The notes: generated by a model not told the origin, from the sequence alone. A DNA stretch of 64,000 bases from Methyloterricola oryzae (GCF_000934725.1 NZ_JYNS01000010.1:1-64000), one strand, 5' to 3'. Counted from the first letter of the stretch, positions 18,209 through 27,798 are shown. Translations and numbers: made by a program.

Positions 18209-18580
18209 CTAAGCATAAGGGATTTTTCGCGCCAATCCAACGACAGTTCCCCGGCGGGTCACTCTGCCGACCGTAGCGGATCAATTTCATAGATCGCCGG
18301 GGCTGCAATCATCGCCCAGGACTGAAATCACCCTGCGCAGGGCGAAGGACGGGGCGCGTGATTTAGCTCTTCAACTCCGGCGTGAGGCCGGAACGCAACT
18401 TGATGTTTTCCGCGCCCTCCGGGGCGAGGCCATCGCGGTGCTTTGCGATATGAACAGCGACATCGCAGACGTGCAAGCTTCCGCGCCGGCGTCACCAAAC
18501 TGCAAAGCTCCAGTCATACCCCTGTCGCAAAAACGGAGCAGATTAGAGCGAATGCTGACGACCACGACGAACGCGATCGC
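18209..18580. other. Intergenic region before the fused sugar gene
   Basis: About 370 bp. One plus-strand frame without a start runs through it and stops at 18582-18584, overlapping the next ATG; its translation (for example ALRGEAIAVLCDMNSDIADV) was not recognised. It may be noncoding or a truncated gene. Confidence 0.35.
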
Positions 18581-19783
18581 ATGAAGGCCTTGTTTATCTG
18601 CGGTTCCCTGAACCAGACCCGGATGATGTATCAGATATCCCTTCATCTTCCGCAATTCCACGCCAATTTCACCCCCTATTTCTGTGACGGGCCGGGGCGT
18701 CTGGTGCAACGCACCGGGGCCTTGGACTTCACCGTGCTGGGGGGAGAGTTCCACCGCCAGACCGCGAAGTTTCTCACCGAATGCGGCGTGAATTTCGACT
18801 TCGAGGACGTCAACGGACCCTATGACCTGGTGCTTACCTGCATTGACCTGATCGTACCGAAGCGCATCCGTAACAGCCGCCTGGTGCTCGTGCAGGAAGG
18901 GATGACCGACCCGGAGACCCCGGCTTATCACCTGGTGCGCGCCCCGCGGCTGCCGCGCTGGCTTGCGCAGACGTCCGCCAAGGGGTTGTCGAATGCCTAT
19001 GACCTCTTCCGCGTTGCCTCCGAGGGCTATCGGAGCCTGTTCGAGCGCAAAGGCGTTCGTCCGGAAAAAATCCGGGTGACCGGCATTCCCACTTTCGACC
19101 ACTGTGCGGCGTACCTGGATAACGATGTCCCCCACCGGGACCACGTCCTGGTGGCTACTTCGGACATGCGCGAAACATTCAAATTCGAGAACCGCCCCAA
19201 GTTCATCGAGAAAGCGCGGCGCATCGCCGCAGGCGCGGAAGCCGATGCCAAGATTCCCTCGGACTGCCCGCTGATCGACCCGGACGTCATCGACCAGGTG
19301 CTTGATCGCGTCATGCAATCCGATTGCGATTACGTCAGCAATCTTCATCTGGCCAGTTGGCCCGACGGCAACGACGTCGAGGTTATGCGGCTGGATGCGT
19401 TGGAAACGGCATGGCGCGAAGCCATGCTACCCATGGAACGGGAGCACACGCCGCCTTATCTGTGGGAACGTCCGGAACGCTTCAAGCTCGCCAATGTTCG
19501 CTGGGACGAGGAGGCTGCCGTGACGCGCGACGGCTCACTCAGCCACCGCTGGACCCTCGACTACGCCGAGGACTGCGCGTTCATCCGGCAGGTTTTCGAA
19601 ACCTTGTACCCGGAGAACCCCGTATTTGGAGTCGAGGACATCCTCGATCTGCTGGCCAGCCGCCCGCAGCTGGCAGACATCAATGAGCGTTACCTCGGGG
19701 TCAACTGGTATCGCCATCACCTGCATCAGCTCAAGACCGTCGACTCGCGCGATACCGCCCACCTCTCATCACTCAAGGTTTAA
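18581..19783 (+). CDS. Glycosyltransferase-like / cytidylyltransferase C-terminal-half fusion
   Basis: A 400-residue chimera; start at 18581 (MKALFICGSLNQTR) chosen over an upstream frame with no homology. Residues 1 to about 218 resemble the CDP-glycerol-glycerophosphotransferase/UDP-GlcNAc-epimerase-like fold (LVLVQEGMTDPETPAYH, RVTGIPTFDH). From about residue 225 the sequence switches to the second half of SpsF-type cytidylyltransferases (PSDCPLIDPDVIDQV, DYVSNLHLASWPDGNDVEV, REHTPPYLW, RWTLDYAEDCAFIRQVFE, DILDLL). The nucleotide-binding first half of the cytidylyltransferase is absent. This looks like an in-frame deletion joining two adjacent genes at about 19235-19255. The second domain is probably inactive as a cytidylyltransferase. 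Confidence 0.65.
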   Translation: MKALFICGSLNQTRMMYQISLHLPQFHANFTPYFCDGPGRLVQRTGALDFTVLGGEFHRQTAKFLTECGVNFDFEDVNGPYDLVLTCIDLIVPKRIRNSRLVLVQEGMTDPETPAYHLVRAPRLPRWLAQTSAKGLSNAYDLFRVASEGYRSLFERKGVRPEKIRVTGIPTFDHCAAYLDNDVPHRDHVLVATSDMRETFKFENRPKFIEKARRIAAGAEADAKIPSDCPLIDPDVIDQVLDRVMQSDCDYVSNLHLASWPDGNDVEVMRLDALETAWREAMLPMEREHTPPYLWERPERFKLANVRWDEEAAVTRDGSLSHRWTLDYAEDCAFIRQVFETLYPENPVFGVEDILDLLASRPQLADINERYLGVNWYRHHLHQLKTVDSRDTAHLSSLKV

Positions 19784-19786
19784 GCC

Positions 19787-21148
19787 ATGCCCAATCATGT
19801 CGCGTTCAACCCGGAGTTTCCGGACATCACCGAATCCAACCGCCTCTGGGAACGGGCGAGCGGCCTCATCCCGGCCGGCACCCAAACCCTGGCGAAAGGC
19901 CCGACGCAGTACTCCAATGGCATCGCCCCCAAGTGCCTGCGGCGTGGGCGCGGCGCCCGCGTCTGGGACGTGGATGGCAATGAGTACCTGGATTACAGCA
20001 TGGGCGTGGGCCCGGTCATACTCGGTTACTGCCACCCGGCTGTGGATGAGGCGATCCAGCGGCAATTGCAGGACGGCATTACCTTTTCCCTGATGCATCC
20101 CCTGGAGGTGGAACTGGCCGAGCGTATGCGCGATTGCATTCCCAACGCCGAGGCGGTGCGCTTTTGCAAGACCGGCTGCGACATCACGACCGCCGCCATG
20201 CGCCTGGCGCGCGCCTACACCGGCCGCGAGCGGGTGCTGTGCTGCGGTTACCATAGCTGGCACGACTGGTATATCGGCATCACCGATCGCGCCGCGGGCA
20301 TCCCGGCCGCGACCCGCGACCTGACCCATACGATCCAGTACAACGATATCGCTTCTGTGTTGGATGCCATCGACGACGGCACGGCGTGTGTGATCCTCGA
20401 ACCACTCGTGTTCGAGCAGGAGGACGGCAGCTTTCTGAAGACCCTGCGCGAGGTCTGCGAACAATTCGGCGCTCTGCTCGTCTTCGATGAGATGTGGACC
20501 GGCTTCCGGTGTGCCCTGGGCGGCGCCCAGGAGTTTTTGGGCGTGCGCGCCGACCTGAGCCTGTTTTCCAAGGCGATGGCCAATGGCATGCCCATAGCAG
20601 CCATCACCGGGCGCCGGGATGTCATGTCCCTGCTGGAGAAAGATGTCTTCTTCTTTACCACCTTCGGCGGCGAGACCCTGTCCCTGGCTGCAGCCATCGC
20701 CTGCATCGATTTCATGGAAAAGCACCACGTACAGGCGGAAATTGCGCGGACCGGACAACGGCTAACGGACGGGCTACGTAAGCTCATCAGGAAGCTGAAG
20801 ATGGACTACGTGTCAGTTTCAGGCTATCCGTTCCGCAGCTTGCTTAACCTGGCGCCAATGGACGGCGATCCGCTGGCGATGAAAACCTTGCTGCAGCAGG
20901 AACTGTTGCGGCGCGGCATCCTCTGGTCCGGGACCCATGCCCTGTCATACAGCCACCTTCCGGAGGACATCGAATACACCCTTGCCGCCTATGAAAAATC
21001 ACTGATTGCGCTGAATGATGCCGTCGAACGCGGTGAGGTCCTGCAGCGACTTCGTGGTGATCTGGTGCAAGCGGTATTCCGCAAGACCAGTCATTTCCAT
21101 GTCAAGCCACGTCTCGATGCCGGCCGGTTGAACAGGCAGTTGGCATGA
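19787..21148 (+). CDS. Class III aminotransferase, glutamate-1-semialdehyde aminomutase-like
   Basis: A 453-residue PLP enzyme. Family motifs: WDVDGNEYLDYSMGVGP, VRFCKTGCDITTAAMRLAR (cofactor phosphate region), HSWHDWY, LLVFDEMWTGFR and the cofactor lysine in LFSKAMANGMPIAAITG. Starts 3 bp after the fused gene and overlaps the SDR by 4 bp, so the three are one operon. The context of a cytidylyltransferase part and an SDR suggests transamination of a keto-sugar for a surface polysaccharide, rather than haem synthesis. Confidence 0.85.
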   Translation: MPNHVAFNPEFPDITESNRLWERASGLIPAGTQTLAKGPTQYSNGIAPKCLRRGRGARVWDVDGNEYLDYSMGVGPVILGYCHPAVDEAIQRQLQDGITFSLMHPLEVELAERMRDCIPNAEAVRFCKTGCDITTAAMRLARAYTGRERVLCCGYHSWHDWYIGITDRAAGIPAATRDLTHTIQYNDIASVLDAIDDGTACVILEPLVFEQEDGSFLKTLREVCEQFGALLVFDEMWTGFRCALGGAQEFLGVRADLSLFSKAMANGMPIAAITGRRDVMSLLEKDVFFFTTFGGETLSLAAAIACIDFMEKHHVQAEIARTGQRLTDGLRKLIRKLKMDYVSVSGYPFRSLLNLAPMDGDPLAMKTLLQQELLRRGILWSGTHALSYSHLPEDIEYTLAAYEKSLIALNDAVERGEVLQRLRGDLVQAVFRKTSHFHVKPRLDAGRLNRQLA

Positions 21149-21975
21149 CGGTCTCGCAAAGCTTCTCTCTGGCAGGTCGGACCGCCATCGTCACGGGCGC
21201 CGCGGGCTTGCTGGGGCGCCGCCACTGCCAAGCCGTGGCGCAAGCCGGGGCGAGGGTGGTGGCGACCGATCTGGATCTCGCCGGGTGCCAGTACCTTGTC
21301 GCCGAACTGGGCGGTGATGCTTTCGCGGTAGAGGCGGACTTGTGCTGCCGCGACTCTTTGCGCAAGCTGGCCGATACCGTTCTGGAGCGCTGCGGTCGCA
21401 TCGACGTGCTGGTCAATAACGCCGCCATCAACGACAAGGTGGAGGCTCCGGGAACCGGGCTGGAGACTTCCCGCTTCGAGAATTATCCCCTGGATCATTG
21501 GCAACGCGCCCTGGATGCGAACCTGACGGCCCCCTTTCTCTGTTGCCAGGTCATCGGAGCGGAAATGGCGCGCTTGGGCGCCGGCAGCATCATCAATCTG
21601 GGCTCCACCTATGGCCTGGTAGCACCGGATCAGTCCCTGTATCGGGATCTCGACGGAGACCAGCGCTTTTACAAATCGCCCGTCTATCCGGCCACCAAAT
21701 CAGCACTCCTAGGGCTTACCCGATTTCTGGCCGCTTACTCGGGCGCCGCGGGGGTGCGGGTCAACGCCCTCAGTCCCGGGGGTGTCAAAAACGCTCAGGA
21801 CGACTGCTTCGTAGCGGAGTACTCCCGGCGCACGCCCCTGGGGCGGATGGCCCAACCCACCGATTTCATGGGGGCCTTGGTTTTTCTTGCCTCGGATGCA
21901 TCCCTCTATGTGACGGGCGCCAATCAGGAATCGGACTTCCCGGCACGGAACTGTGCCCTCGTGACTGCCGCCTAG
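21145..21975 (+). CDS. Short-chain dehydrogenase/reductase
   Basis: A 276-residue SDR: nucleotide-binding TGAAGLLG, VLVNNAAIND, serine in NLGSTYG, and catalytic YPATK. An inserted loop (DQSLYRDLDGDQRFYKSP) is typical of the SDRs found beside SpsF-type sugar genes. ATGA overlap with the aminotransferase. The C-terminus after TGAN diverges from the usual VDGG ending, which may reflect late drift or a small frameshift. Likely oxidises or reduces a sugar intermediate. Confidence 0.85.
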   Translation: MTVSQSFSLAGRTAIVTGAAGLLGRRHCQAVAQAGARVVATDLDLAGCQYLVAELGGDAFAVEADLCCRDSLRKLADTVLERCGRIDVLVNNAAINDKVEAPGTGLETSRFENYPLDHWQRALDANLTAPFLCCQVIGAEMARLGAGSIINLGSTYGLVAPDQSLYRDLDGDQRFYKSPVYPATKSALLGLTRFLAAYSGAAGVRVNALSPGGVKNAQDDCFVAEYSRRTPLGRMAQPTDFMGALVFLASDASLYVTGANQESDFPARNCALVTAA

Positions 21976-22011
21976 CCCGACCCTTTTCTCTCACCACGAT
22001 GGCCCCATAAC

Positions 22012-23292
22012 GTGCACTCGAGTCCTGCCGAAACCAGCAGCCGACCGGCCGCGAACGAAGCCGCGCTCCAACGCGGCTTTCCTGTCATACTGGCCTCTCA
22101 GTTCTTTTCCTCCCTGGCGGACAATGCCCTGCTTTTTGCGGCCATCGCCCTGTTGCGCAGCCTAGCGGCCCCGTCCTGGCAAACGCCGGTGCTGCAGCAG
22201 GGCTTCGTGGTGGCCTTTATCGTCCTGGCCCCTTTTGCCGGTCCCTTCGCCGATGCCCTGCCCAAGGGCCGCGTCATGCTCATCAGCAATACGGTGAAAA
22301 TGCTGGGTTGCCTCGCCATGCTGCTCGGAGTGCATCCGCTCCTGGCCTATGGCTTGGTGGGCGTCGGCGCCGCCGCCTACTCACCGGCCAAGTACGGCAT
22401 CCTGACGGAATGCCTGCCGCCGGAACGCCTGGTCTGGGCCAATGCCTGGCTGGAGGGCCTCACGGTGGCGGCCATCATCCTGGGCGCCATTGTCGGTGGA
22501 ATCCTGATCGGCCCCCGCGCTGAAGGATTGGTGCTGCAACTGACGCAGCAGGCGATACTCCCCGCGAGTCTGGACTCGGCAGCGGAATGCGCCATCGCCA
22601 TCGTCCTGTGCCTTTATCTGATCGCCGCCTTGTTCAATTTATACATACCCAAGCTGCCCATCGACCATACCCTGCCACGGAGAACCATCGGCTACATCGT
22701 CAGGGATTTTGCGGCTTCCTTCATGCAACTCTGGAAGGACCCCCTCGGCCAGGTCTCCCTGGCAGTCACCACCCTGTTCTGGGGAGCCGGAAGCACCCTG
22801 CGCCTGATCATCATCCTGTGGTCCGCGGCCGCCTTGAATTTCGATTTGGAGCAGGCGACGCAACTGACCGCCGTAGTGGCGATCGGAATCGGCATAGGCG
22901 CCGCCGTGGCGGGTCACGCTGTACCCCTTAACCATGCAGTCAAGGTGCTGCGGGTTGGCATCGCCATGGGACTCACCGTCGCAGCGATGGTGCTGGTGCA
23001 CGACTGGCGCATTGCGATACCGATGCTGATCCTGATCGGCGCCATGGGCGGCTATTTCGTGGTGCCGATGAATGCCCTGCTTCAGCACCGCGGCCATCTG
23101 ATCATGGGTGCGGGACATTCGATCGCCGTGCAAAACCTGAACGAGAACTCCAGTATCCTGCTCATGCTGGGCGCCTACAGCCTCATGCTCAAGGCGGAAT
23201 TCCCCATCGAAACCATCGTGGTGGCGTTCGGTTTGTTTGTGGCGGCCACCATGGGCTGGCTCGCCAGGATTCACGGGCATGATCAGGACTGA
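22012..23292 (+). CDS. lplT: Lysophospholipid transporter LplT
   Basis: A 426-residue major-facilitator-type membrane protein with about twelve hydrophobic segments. FFSSLADNALLFAAIALL, VLAPFAGPFADALPKG, AAYSPAKYGILTECLPP and LVWANAWLEGLTVAAIILG are hallmark LplT motifs. It flips lysophospholipids inward across the inner membrane for re-acylation. The start is GTG. No Aas acyltransferase follows, unlike in enterobacteria. Its end faces the DUF47 gene. Confidence 0.93.
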   Translation: MHSSPAETSSRPAANEAALQRGFPVILASQFFSSLADNALLFAAIALLRSLAAPSWQTPVLQQGFVVAFIVLAPFAGPFADALPKGRVMLISNTVKMLGCLAMLLGVHPLLAYGLVGVGAAAYSPAKYGILTECLPPERLVWANAWLEGLTVAAIILGAIVGGILIGPRAEGLVLQLTQQAILPASLDSAAECAIAIVLCLYLIAALFNLYIPKLPIDHTLPRRTIGYIVRDFAASFMQLWKDPLGQVSLAVTTLFWGAGSTLRLIIILWSAAALNFDLEQATQLTAVVAIGIGIGAAVAGHAVPLNHAVKVLRVGIAMGLTVAAMVLVHDWRIAIPMLILIGAMGGYFVVPMNALLQHRGHLIMGAGHSIAVQNLNENSSILLMLGAYSLMLKAEFPIETIVVAFGLFVAATMGWLARIHGHDQD

Positions 23293-23372
23293 TTCAGGCA
23301 CAACGACCCCTGGCTTGTGCCGTGAGTAGCAGCATCCCTGCCCGCGCAGGTCAACTGGCCGCGCGCCCCGGC

Positions 23373-23393
23373 GAGCGGGAAATGGGCCCGCTC
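23373..23393. terminator. Hairpin between convergent lplT and DUF47 genes
   Basis: GAGCGGG (23373-23379) pairs with CCCGCTC (23387-23393) across a 7-base loop. It lies in the 240-bp gap between the two convergent genes; there is no T-run. Confidence 0.45.
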
Positions 23394-23533
23394 ACCGCTG
23401 GCAAGGAGCCGCATGGGCCGGCTGCCGCGTGCCTCTGGGCCAAGCCTTCGGGGTGGTCTAGTACCGCAGTCTGATGGGGCTGGCGGTCGTGGCCATGGCG
23501 TGGATCAAGGACTGGAGTAGCGGCCCGACCCGC

Positions 23534-24169
23534 CTATTGCCGCTGCCGGTAGCGCACGAAGCGTTCCAACAGGACGGCCGCATGGTAGGCGGAATCGGTA
23601 GTCTGTTCCAGTACGCCCAGTATCTCCGTCCAATTGAACTCATCCACCAGCGGCAGCACCAGGATGCGATACTGCTTCTTGCGCCAGTCGTGATAAATGA
23701 GATCGGCTGCTTCCTCACTGCGCTTCAGGTTCTCCCGCAGTGCCTTCACGCTCTCCAGCTCGTTGTCGGGGTAGCGGGTCATTTCCTCGCGCAGCTGGGA
23801 AATCATGCTGGTCAACACGGACAGTATGCTGTGGGCCTCATCCTCTATCTTGTGCGGATGGCAGATGTCGATCAGGCGCGCGGTATCGTTGAGTCCGTCC
23901 ACGATGTCATCCAGGCGTTTGACGAACTGTTCGGTGATATGGATGAACTCCGAGTAGTCGAGCAGTTCCAGGGCGTGATACGCCTCCGCCGTGAGACGAT
24001 CACCTTTCTCTTCCAGCTGCTTGACGCGAACAATGTAAGCGTCGGGATCCTGCAACTGCGAAAACAGCTGATTCAAGGCCTCGCCACAGGCCATGGTGTT
24101 GTCGAGGTGCTCCTTGAAGATGGCTTCCAGGGCTCTCGAGGATTGAAGATCGAGCGTTTCGGCATTCAT
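23534..24169 (-). CDS. PhoU-like DUF47 protein
   Basis: A 211-residue all-helical protein of the DUF47/TIGR00153 family, related to PhoU (KEHLDNTMACGEALNQLF, EEKGDRLTAEAYHALEL, FVKRLDDIVDGLNDTARLID, SEEAADLIYHDWRKKQYRIL). Family members are usually coded beside a low-affinity Pit phosphate transporter and modulate it; no pit gene lies here. It is 168 bp downstream of the GH1 gene on the same strand, so may end the Pho operon. Confidence 0.88.
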   Translation of the reverse strand: MNAETLDLQSSRALEAIFKEHLDNTMACGEALNQLFSQLQDPDAYIVRVKQLEEKGDRLTAEAYHALELLDYSEFIHITEQFVKRLDDIVDGLNDTARLIDICHPHKIEDEAHSILSVLTSMISQLREEMTRYPDNELESVKALRENLKRSEEAADLIYHDWRKKQYRILVLPLVDEFNWTEILGVLEQTTDSAYHAAVLLERFVRYRQRQ

Positions 24170-24337
24170 CGCACTTGTGTCTTCCGGTGAGGTAAGGGTT
24201 GACGCCCATGCGCAGCGGGGCGCTGGGACACAGCACCCGCAGCAATCCGCTGCGCGCCGGGTACAAAGCTAGCCTGCCAATGTTTCAGTTCGACGAAGCT
24301 GCTTGCCGATTCCGATTCCTTTAAACACCATGCGCCT

Positions 24338-25888
24338 TCAATAAGACACCCGCCGGGCTTCGGGCAGCCATTCTTCGACCGAGCGTATCAGCCTGCGGTA
24401 GGTGACACTGGGGCTGTCGCCCTGATGGTCTTTGTGAAGGCGCGCGGTTCCCCGCCCGTAATCAAGGCTGAACAGCCCGAAGCGCGGTGTAAAGGTTCCC
24501 CATTCATAGTTATCGAACAGCGACCAGTGCAGATAGCCCAGCAAGGGGATTGCCCTGCGTCGAAGTTCCGCCACCTCGGCCATATGGCGTTGCAGAAAGG
24601 CGCTGCGTGTCAGCTTGTCGCGCCGCGGAATGGAGGCATTGTCGGTTCGCCGGTGCAGGGCCATGCCATTCTCGGCAATCAGCACGGGGCGCGCATACTC
24701 GTTAGCGTAAAACGAACAGAAAAAGCCCAAACCACCGGTAACACTGCGCCAGTCCCACCATTTGCTGGTAAAGCTGCCCCATAAGAGGCTCAGACGGCTG
24801 GGGTCGGGAGCATCGTGATCCAGGAGTGATGGGGCCCTGAGCGCATGCGCCGTAAACGGATCGTAATAATCGATTGCCACATAATCGATAACGCAAGGAT
24901 CGGGACCTTCGAACAACGTTTCCCAGAATGGATCGAATTCAGTCGCATGGAATGCGAAGCGCCCGGCCTGCTGAACAGCCAGCCTGAGCACGGATCCCAG
25001 GCGAAATGCCAGATCCTTGTCGTAAGGCAGCCCGGCTTCGGCCAAAGCCGCCTCAAAGCCGCGAAAGCGGTCGAGGGCATAGTGCTGCGCAATCGAAGGC
25101 GAGATCCCGCGCTCACGGGCCAGCAGGAGATCGAGCAGAAGTTTATCCAGCCAGTAAATGTCGCTGCAGTAAAGATTGCAACTCACCCAGGGCCGGTGCC
25201 AGCACTGCTCGCGGTAAAGCGCGTGGATGGCCCGATAGGCCAGGACGTGGGCACGCAGCAAGTGACTCAGGCTTTGGGAGACAGCCTTGAGGCCGAAGCT
25301 CTCGGCACCGGGAAACTGGCGTCCCAGATGGGTGTTCAGCGCCAACATATTGGGTTCGTTGACGGTGAGGTAAAGGCGGACCGGGGCCTGATTCAGGCTG
25401 GCCAGTTTGCTGTTCAGGTAGCGCACCGAGGTGCTCACGTACCGCTCGAAGTGTTCAACCGTTTCCGGCTTCAGCCAGACATCCGCGCCCAGCCAGGCCG
25501 GATGCACGAAATGGTGCAGGCTGAGCACCGGCTCCATGCCAGACCGTCGGCAGACCGCGAGCATTTCCGCATAGTGGTCCAGCGCCGCATAGTCGAAATC
25601 GGGCGGCGGACCTTCGGCATCCTGAAAGGTCGGCTGTATGCGGCTCCACTCGATGCCTAAGCGAAATGCCGATAGGCCGAGCGTCCCGCAGGTCTCGAAG
25701 TCCTCCGGATAGCGGTTCCAGAAATCGGCAGACCTGCCGGTCAGGGCCACGCGCCCTGCCCGCTCCGCGTGCGCCCAGTTGGTCTGCGGCTGGCCGGGCC
25801 CATTGTAGCCGCCTTCAGTCTGATATGCTGAGGTCGCGACTCCCCATAAGAACGGCAAAGGGGTGCCCGATCCGGGCTCCTCGCTCAT
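24338..25888 (-). CDS. Glycoside hydrolase family 1 protein
   Basis: A 516-residue cytosolic (no signal peptide) GH1 enzyme: N-terminal FLWGVATSAYQTEGGYNG, acid/base glutamate in LTVNEPNMLAL, nucleophile in VLIAENGMALH, and C-terminal HWSLFDNYEWGTFTPRFGLF. GH1 enzymes cleave or transfer beta-glucosyl or beta-galactosyl groups. ATGA overlap with the lipid glycosyltransferase suggests it acts on the same glycolipid product, possibly as a transglycosylase as in the plant GH1 enzyme SFR2; that is inference. Part of the pstB-phoU-glycosyltransferase operon. Confidence 0.92.
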   Translation of the reverse strand: MSEEPGSGTPLPFLWGVATSAYQTEGGYNGPGQPQTNWAHAERAGRVALTGRSADFWNRYPEDFETCGTLGLSAFRLGIEWSRIQPTFQDAEGPPPDFDYAALDHYAEMLAVCRRSGMEPVLSLHHFVHPAWLGADVWLKPETVEHFERYVSTSVRYLNSKLASLNQAPVRLYLTVNEPNMLALNTHLGRQFPGAESFGLKAVSQSLSHLLRAHVLAYRAIHALYREQCWHRPWVSCNLYCSDIYWLDKLLLDLLLARERGISPSIAQHYALDRFRGFEAALAEAGLPYDKDLAFRLGSVLRLAVQQAGRFAFHATEFDPFWETLFEGPDPCVIDYVAIDYYDPFTAHALRAPSLLDHDAPDPSRLSLLWGSFTSKWWDWRSVTGGLGFFCSFYANEYARPVLIAENGMALHRRTDNASIPRRDKLTRSAFLQRHMAEVAELRRRAIPLLGYLHWSLFDNYEWGTFTPRFGLFSLDYGRGTARLHKDHQGDSPSVTYRRLIRSVEEWLPEARRVSY

Positions 25889-27078
25889 TCGATCAAGGCG
25901 GCCTCGGCAATGGCGGCGCGCTGCTTGCGATTGAACGACAAAGGCGGCATCCGGTCCTCGAGCAGCGTATCAACCACCACCCGGGCGGCCTCCGGCCGCG
26001 CGTAGCGCAAGGCGTTGGCCCGCATCGACGCGAGCCGCTGCGGGTTGGCAAGCAGTTGCTCTATTTTGAAACCCAAGACTGTAAGGTCATTGCATTTCAC
26101 AGCGACGCCCTCTTCCAGCAAATGGTCGCTGTTGCGCTCCTCCTGGCCTGGAATCGGATTGACGATGCACAGGGGCAGCCCCCGGGCCAGCGCTTCGGCG
26201 GCGGTGAGTCCGCCCGGCTTGCCGATGAAAAGGTCAGCTGCATCCATCAAGCTGTGCATGGCGTTGGAATAACCCAAGACCCGGAACCTGGGATTATCCC
26301 CGCCCACCCGCCTTTGTATCCGCTCCCGCAAGGCCTCGTTACGGCCGCATACGACGATGGTCTGCGCATCGTTGCGAAGGCTCGCAAGACGCTCCACCAT
26401 GAACTCGGTCGGCCCCGTTCCCAGCGCGCCCGCCGACAGCAGCAGCACCGGTCGTTCGGAATCAAGGCCCAGCTGTCCCCGCTCAGCCAACCGGTCAACC
26501 GGTTGTTGGAACAACGGGTCGATGGGAATCCCGGAGACGGTGATCCGGTTGCCCGGCAGGCCCAGCATTTCCAGATGCGCCCTGGTTTCGTCGATGGCCA
26601 CGAAATAGCGGTGGAATGCCCGCGACAGCCACATGGCGTGAAAGTCGAAATCCGTCACCACGATGGAAAGGTGTGCCTGGAGGCGTCCCGTGGCGATCAG
26701 ATGGGAGATGATGCCCGCCGGCATGAAATGGGTGCAGACGATGATATGCGGGTCGAACGCCCGGATGAATCGGACCAGCGGTTTGGTATTCAGGCGATCG
26801 ATCATGTGCCGCATGGCGTCGGTACGCCAGGGCTCGTCGCTGGCCTTGTACCACCAACCGAGAAAGTTCGGCGCCGACGCCACCAGGGACTGGTAGAACT
26901 TGGAATAGAAGTCCCGAAACAGCCGGTTGGTGTACTGGAGGGCATCGTTATTCACGACCTCGGCAACCCCGTCGTCCGCGGCAAAAGTCTTTTCCAGCGC
27001 CTCGGCGGCCCGAATGTGACCCGATCCTGCGCTGGCGGACATGATCAGGACACGGGTGCCAGAACGGCTATTCGTCAT
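25885..27078 (-). CDS. Lipid glycosyltransferase of the MGDG synthase / GT28 type
   Basis: A 397-residue enzyme with the MGDG-synthase N-terminal domain (MSASAGSGHIRAAEALEKTF, VCTHFMPAGIISHLI, VVTDFDFHAMW) and a MurG/GT28 C-terminal domain (LLLSAGALGTGPTEFMVERL, IGKPGGLTAAEALARGLPLCI, NPIPGQEERNSDHL). It would transfer a sugar from a nucleotide sugar to diacylglycerol at the inner membrane. It overlaps phoU by 11 bp and GH1 by 4 bp, so production is tied to phosphate control, as expected for phospholipid-sparing glycolipids. Confidence 0.9.
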   Translation of the reverse strand: MTNSRSGTRVLIMSASAGSGHIRAAEALEKTFAADDGVAEVVNNDALQYTNRLFRDFYSKFYQSLVASAPNFLGWWYKASDEPWRTDAMRHMIDRLNTKPLVRFIRAFDPHIIVCTHFMPAGIISHLIATGRLQAHLSIVVTDFDFHAMWLSRAFHRYFVAIDETRAHLEMLGLPGNRITVSGIPIDPLFQQPVDRLAERGQLGLDSERPVLLLSAGALGTGPTEFMVERLASLRNDAQTIVVCGRNEALRERIQRRVGGDNPRFRVLGYSNAMHSLMDAADLFIGKPGGLTAAEALARGLPLCIVNPIPGQEERNSDHLLEEGVAVKCNDLTVLGFKIEQLLANPQRLASMRANALRYARPEAARVVVDTLLEDRMPPLSFNRKQRAAIAEAALIE

Positions 27079-27781
27079 GGCCAGGTTTGCCCTGGACGTG
27101 TCGGATATCTTTACCCATCACTTGAAATACAACGTATTCGGCAAGATTCTGCGCGTGATGACCGATGCGTTCCAGTGACTTGATGGCGAGCACCACATTG
27201 ATGGCAAAGCCAATGAGCCGGGCATCTTCCATGACATAGGTGAGCAGGCGCCGCAGTTCCGACTGGAACTCCAGGTCCAGTTCCCGGTGTTTCTCGATCA
27301 CCGAAAGCGCCTTGCGCTCATCCCATATGTCGAAGACTTCGACGGCGCATTGCAGGCTGCTCAGAGCCAGCCCTCCGATGCGGTCCACGTCGCGGACCAA
27401 TTGTCCGTTGGGATCACCGCTCTCGTGTCCGAACAACTGGATCACCAAGCCGGCGATACGCACCGCCTCGTCACCGATCCGCTCCAGATCGCTGACGCTC
27501 TTGGACACCGCAATCACCATCCGCAGATCATTGCCCACTGGACTATGCCGGGCGATGAGCTTGGCTATCTCATCATCCGCCTCGACCTCGAGCCGGTCCA
27601 CGGCACCATCCTTGGTCACAACCCTTTGCGCCTGCAAGACATCGCGGGTTCTGAACGCGGCCAGAGCATCCCGCACCTGCGCCAGCACCAAACCGCCCAT
27701 TTCCAGCACCAGGAAATGCAGGTGATTGAGCTCGCCGTCATAACGGCGGTAGGTATGACCTTCGGTCGGGAACTCAGACAT
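27068..27781 (-). CDS. phoU: Phosphate signalling protein PhoU
   Basis: A 237-residue two-repeat three-helix-bundle protein. Metal/contact motifs EVEADDEI, SVSDLERIGDEAVRIAG and IKSLERIGHHAQNLAEYVVF are typical of PhoU. It links Pst transport to PhoR, keeping the Pho regulon off at high phosphate. Lies 17 bp after pstB, the usual order. Confidence 0.96.
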   Translation of the reverse strand: MSEFPTEGHTYRRYDGELNHLHFLVLEMGGLVLAQVRDALAAFRTRDVLQAQRVVTKDGAVDRLEVEADDEIAKLIARHSPVGNDLRMVIAVSKSVSDLERIGDEAVRIAGLVIQLFGHESGDPNGQLVRDVDRIGGLALSSLQCAVEVFDIWDERKALSVIEKHRELDLEFQSELRRLLTYVMEDARLIGFAINVVLAIKSLERIGHHAQNLAEYVVFQVMGKDIRHVQGKPGHDE

Positions 27782-27798
27782 GAGACGATCTCCAGACC

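Noticed and set aside
18371-19348. A 325-codon minus-strand open frame
   Set aside because: Antisense to the fused sugar gene; no recognisable family.
25666-27183. A 505-codon plus-strand open frame
   Set aside because: Antisense to the GH1 and lipid glycosyltransferase genes, which carry clear motifs.
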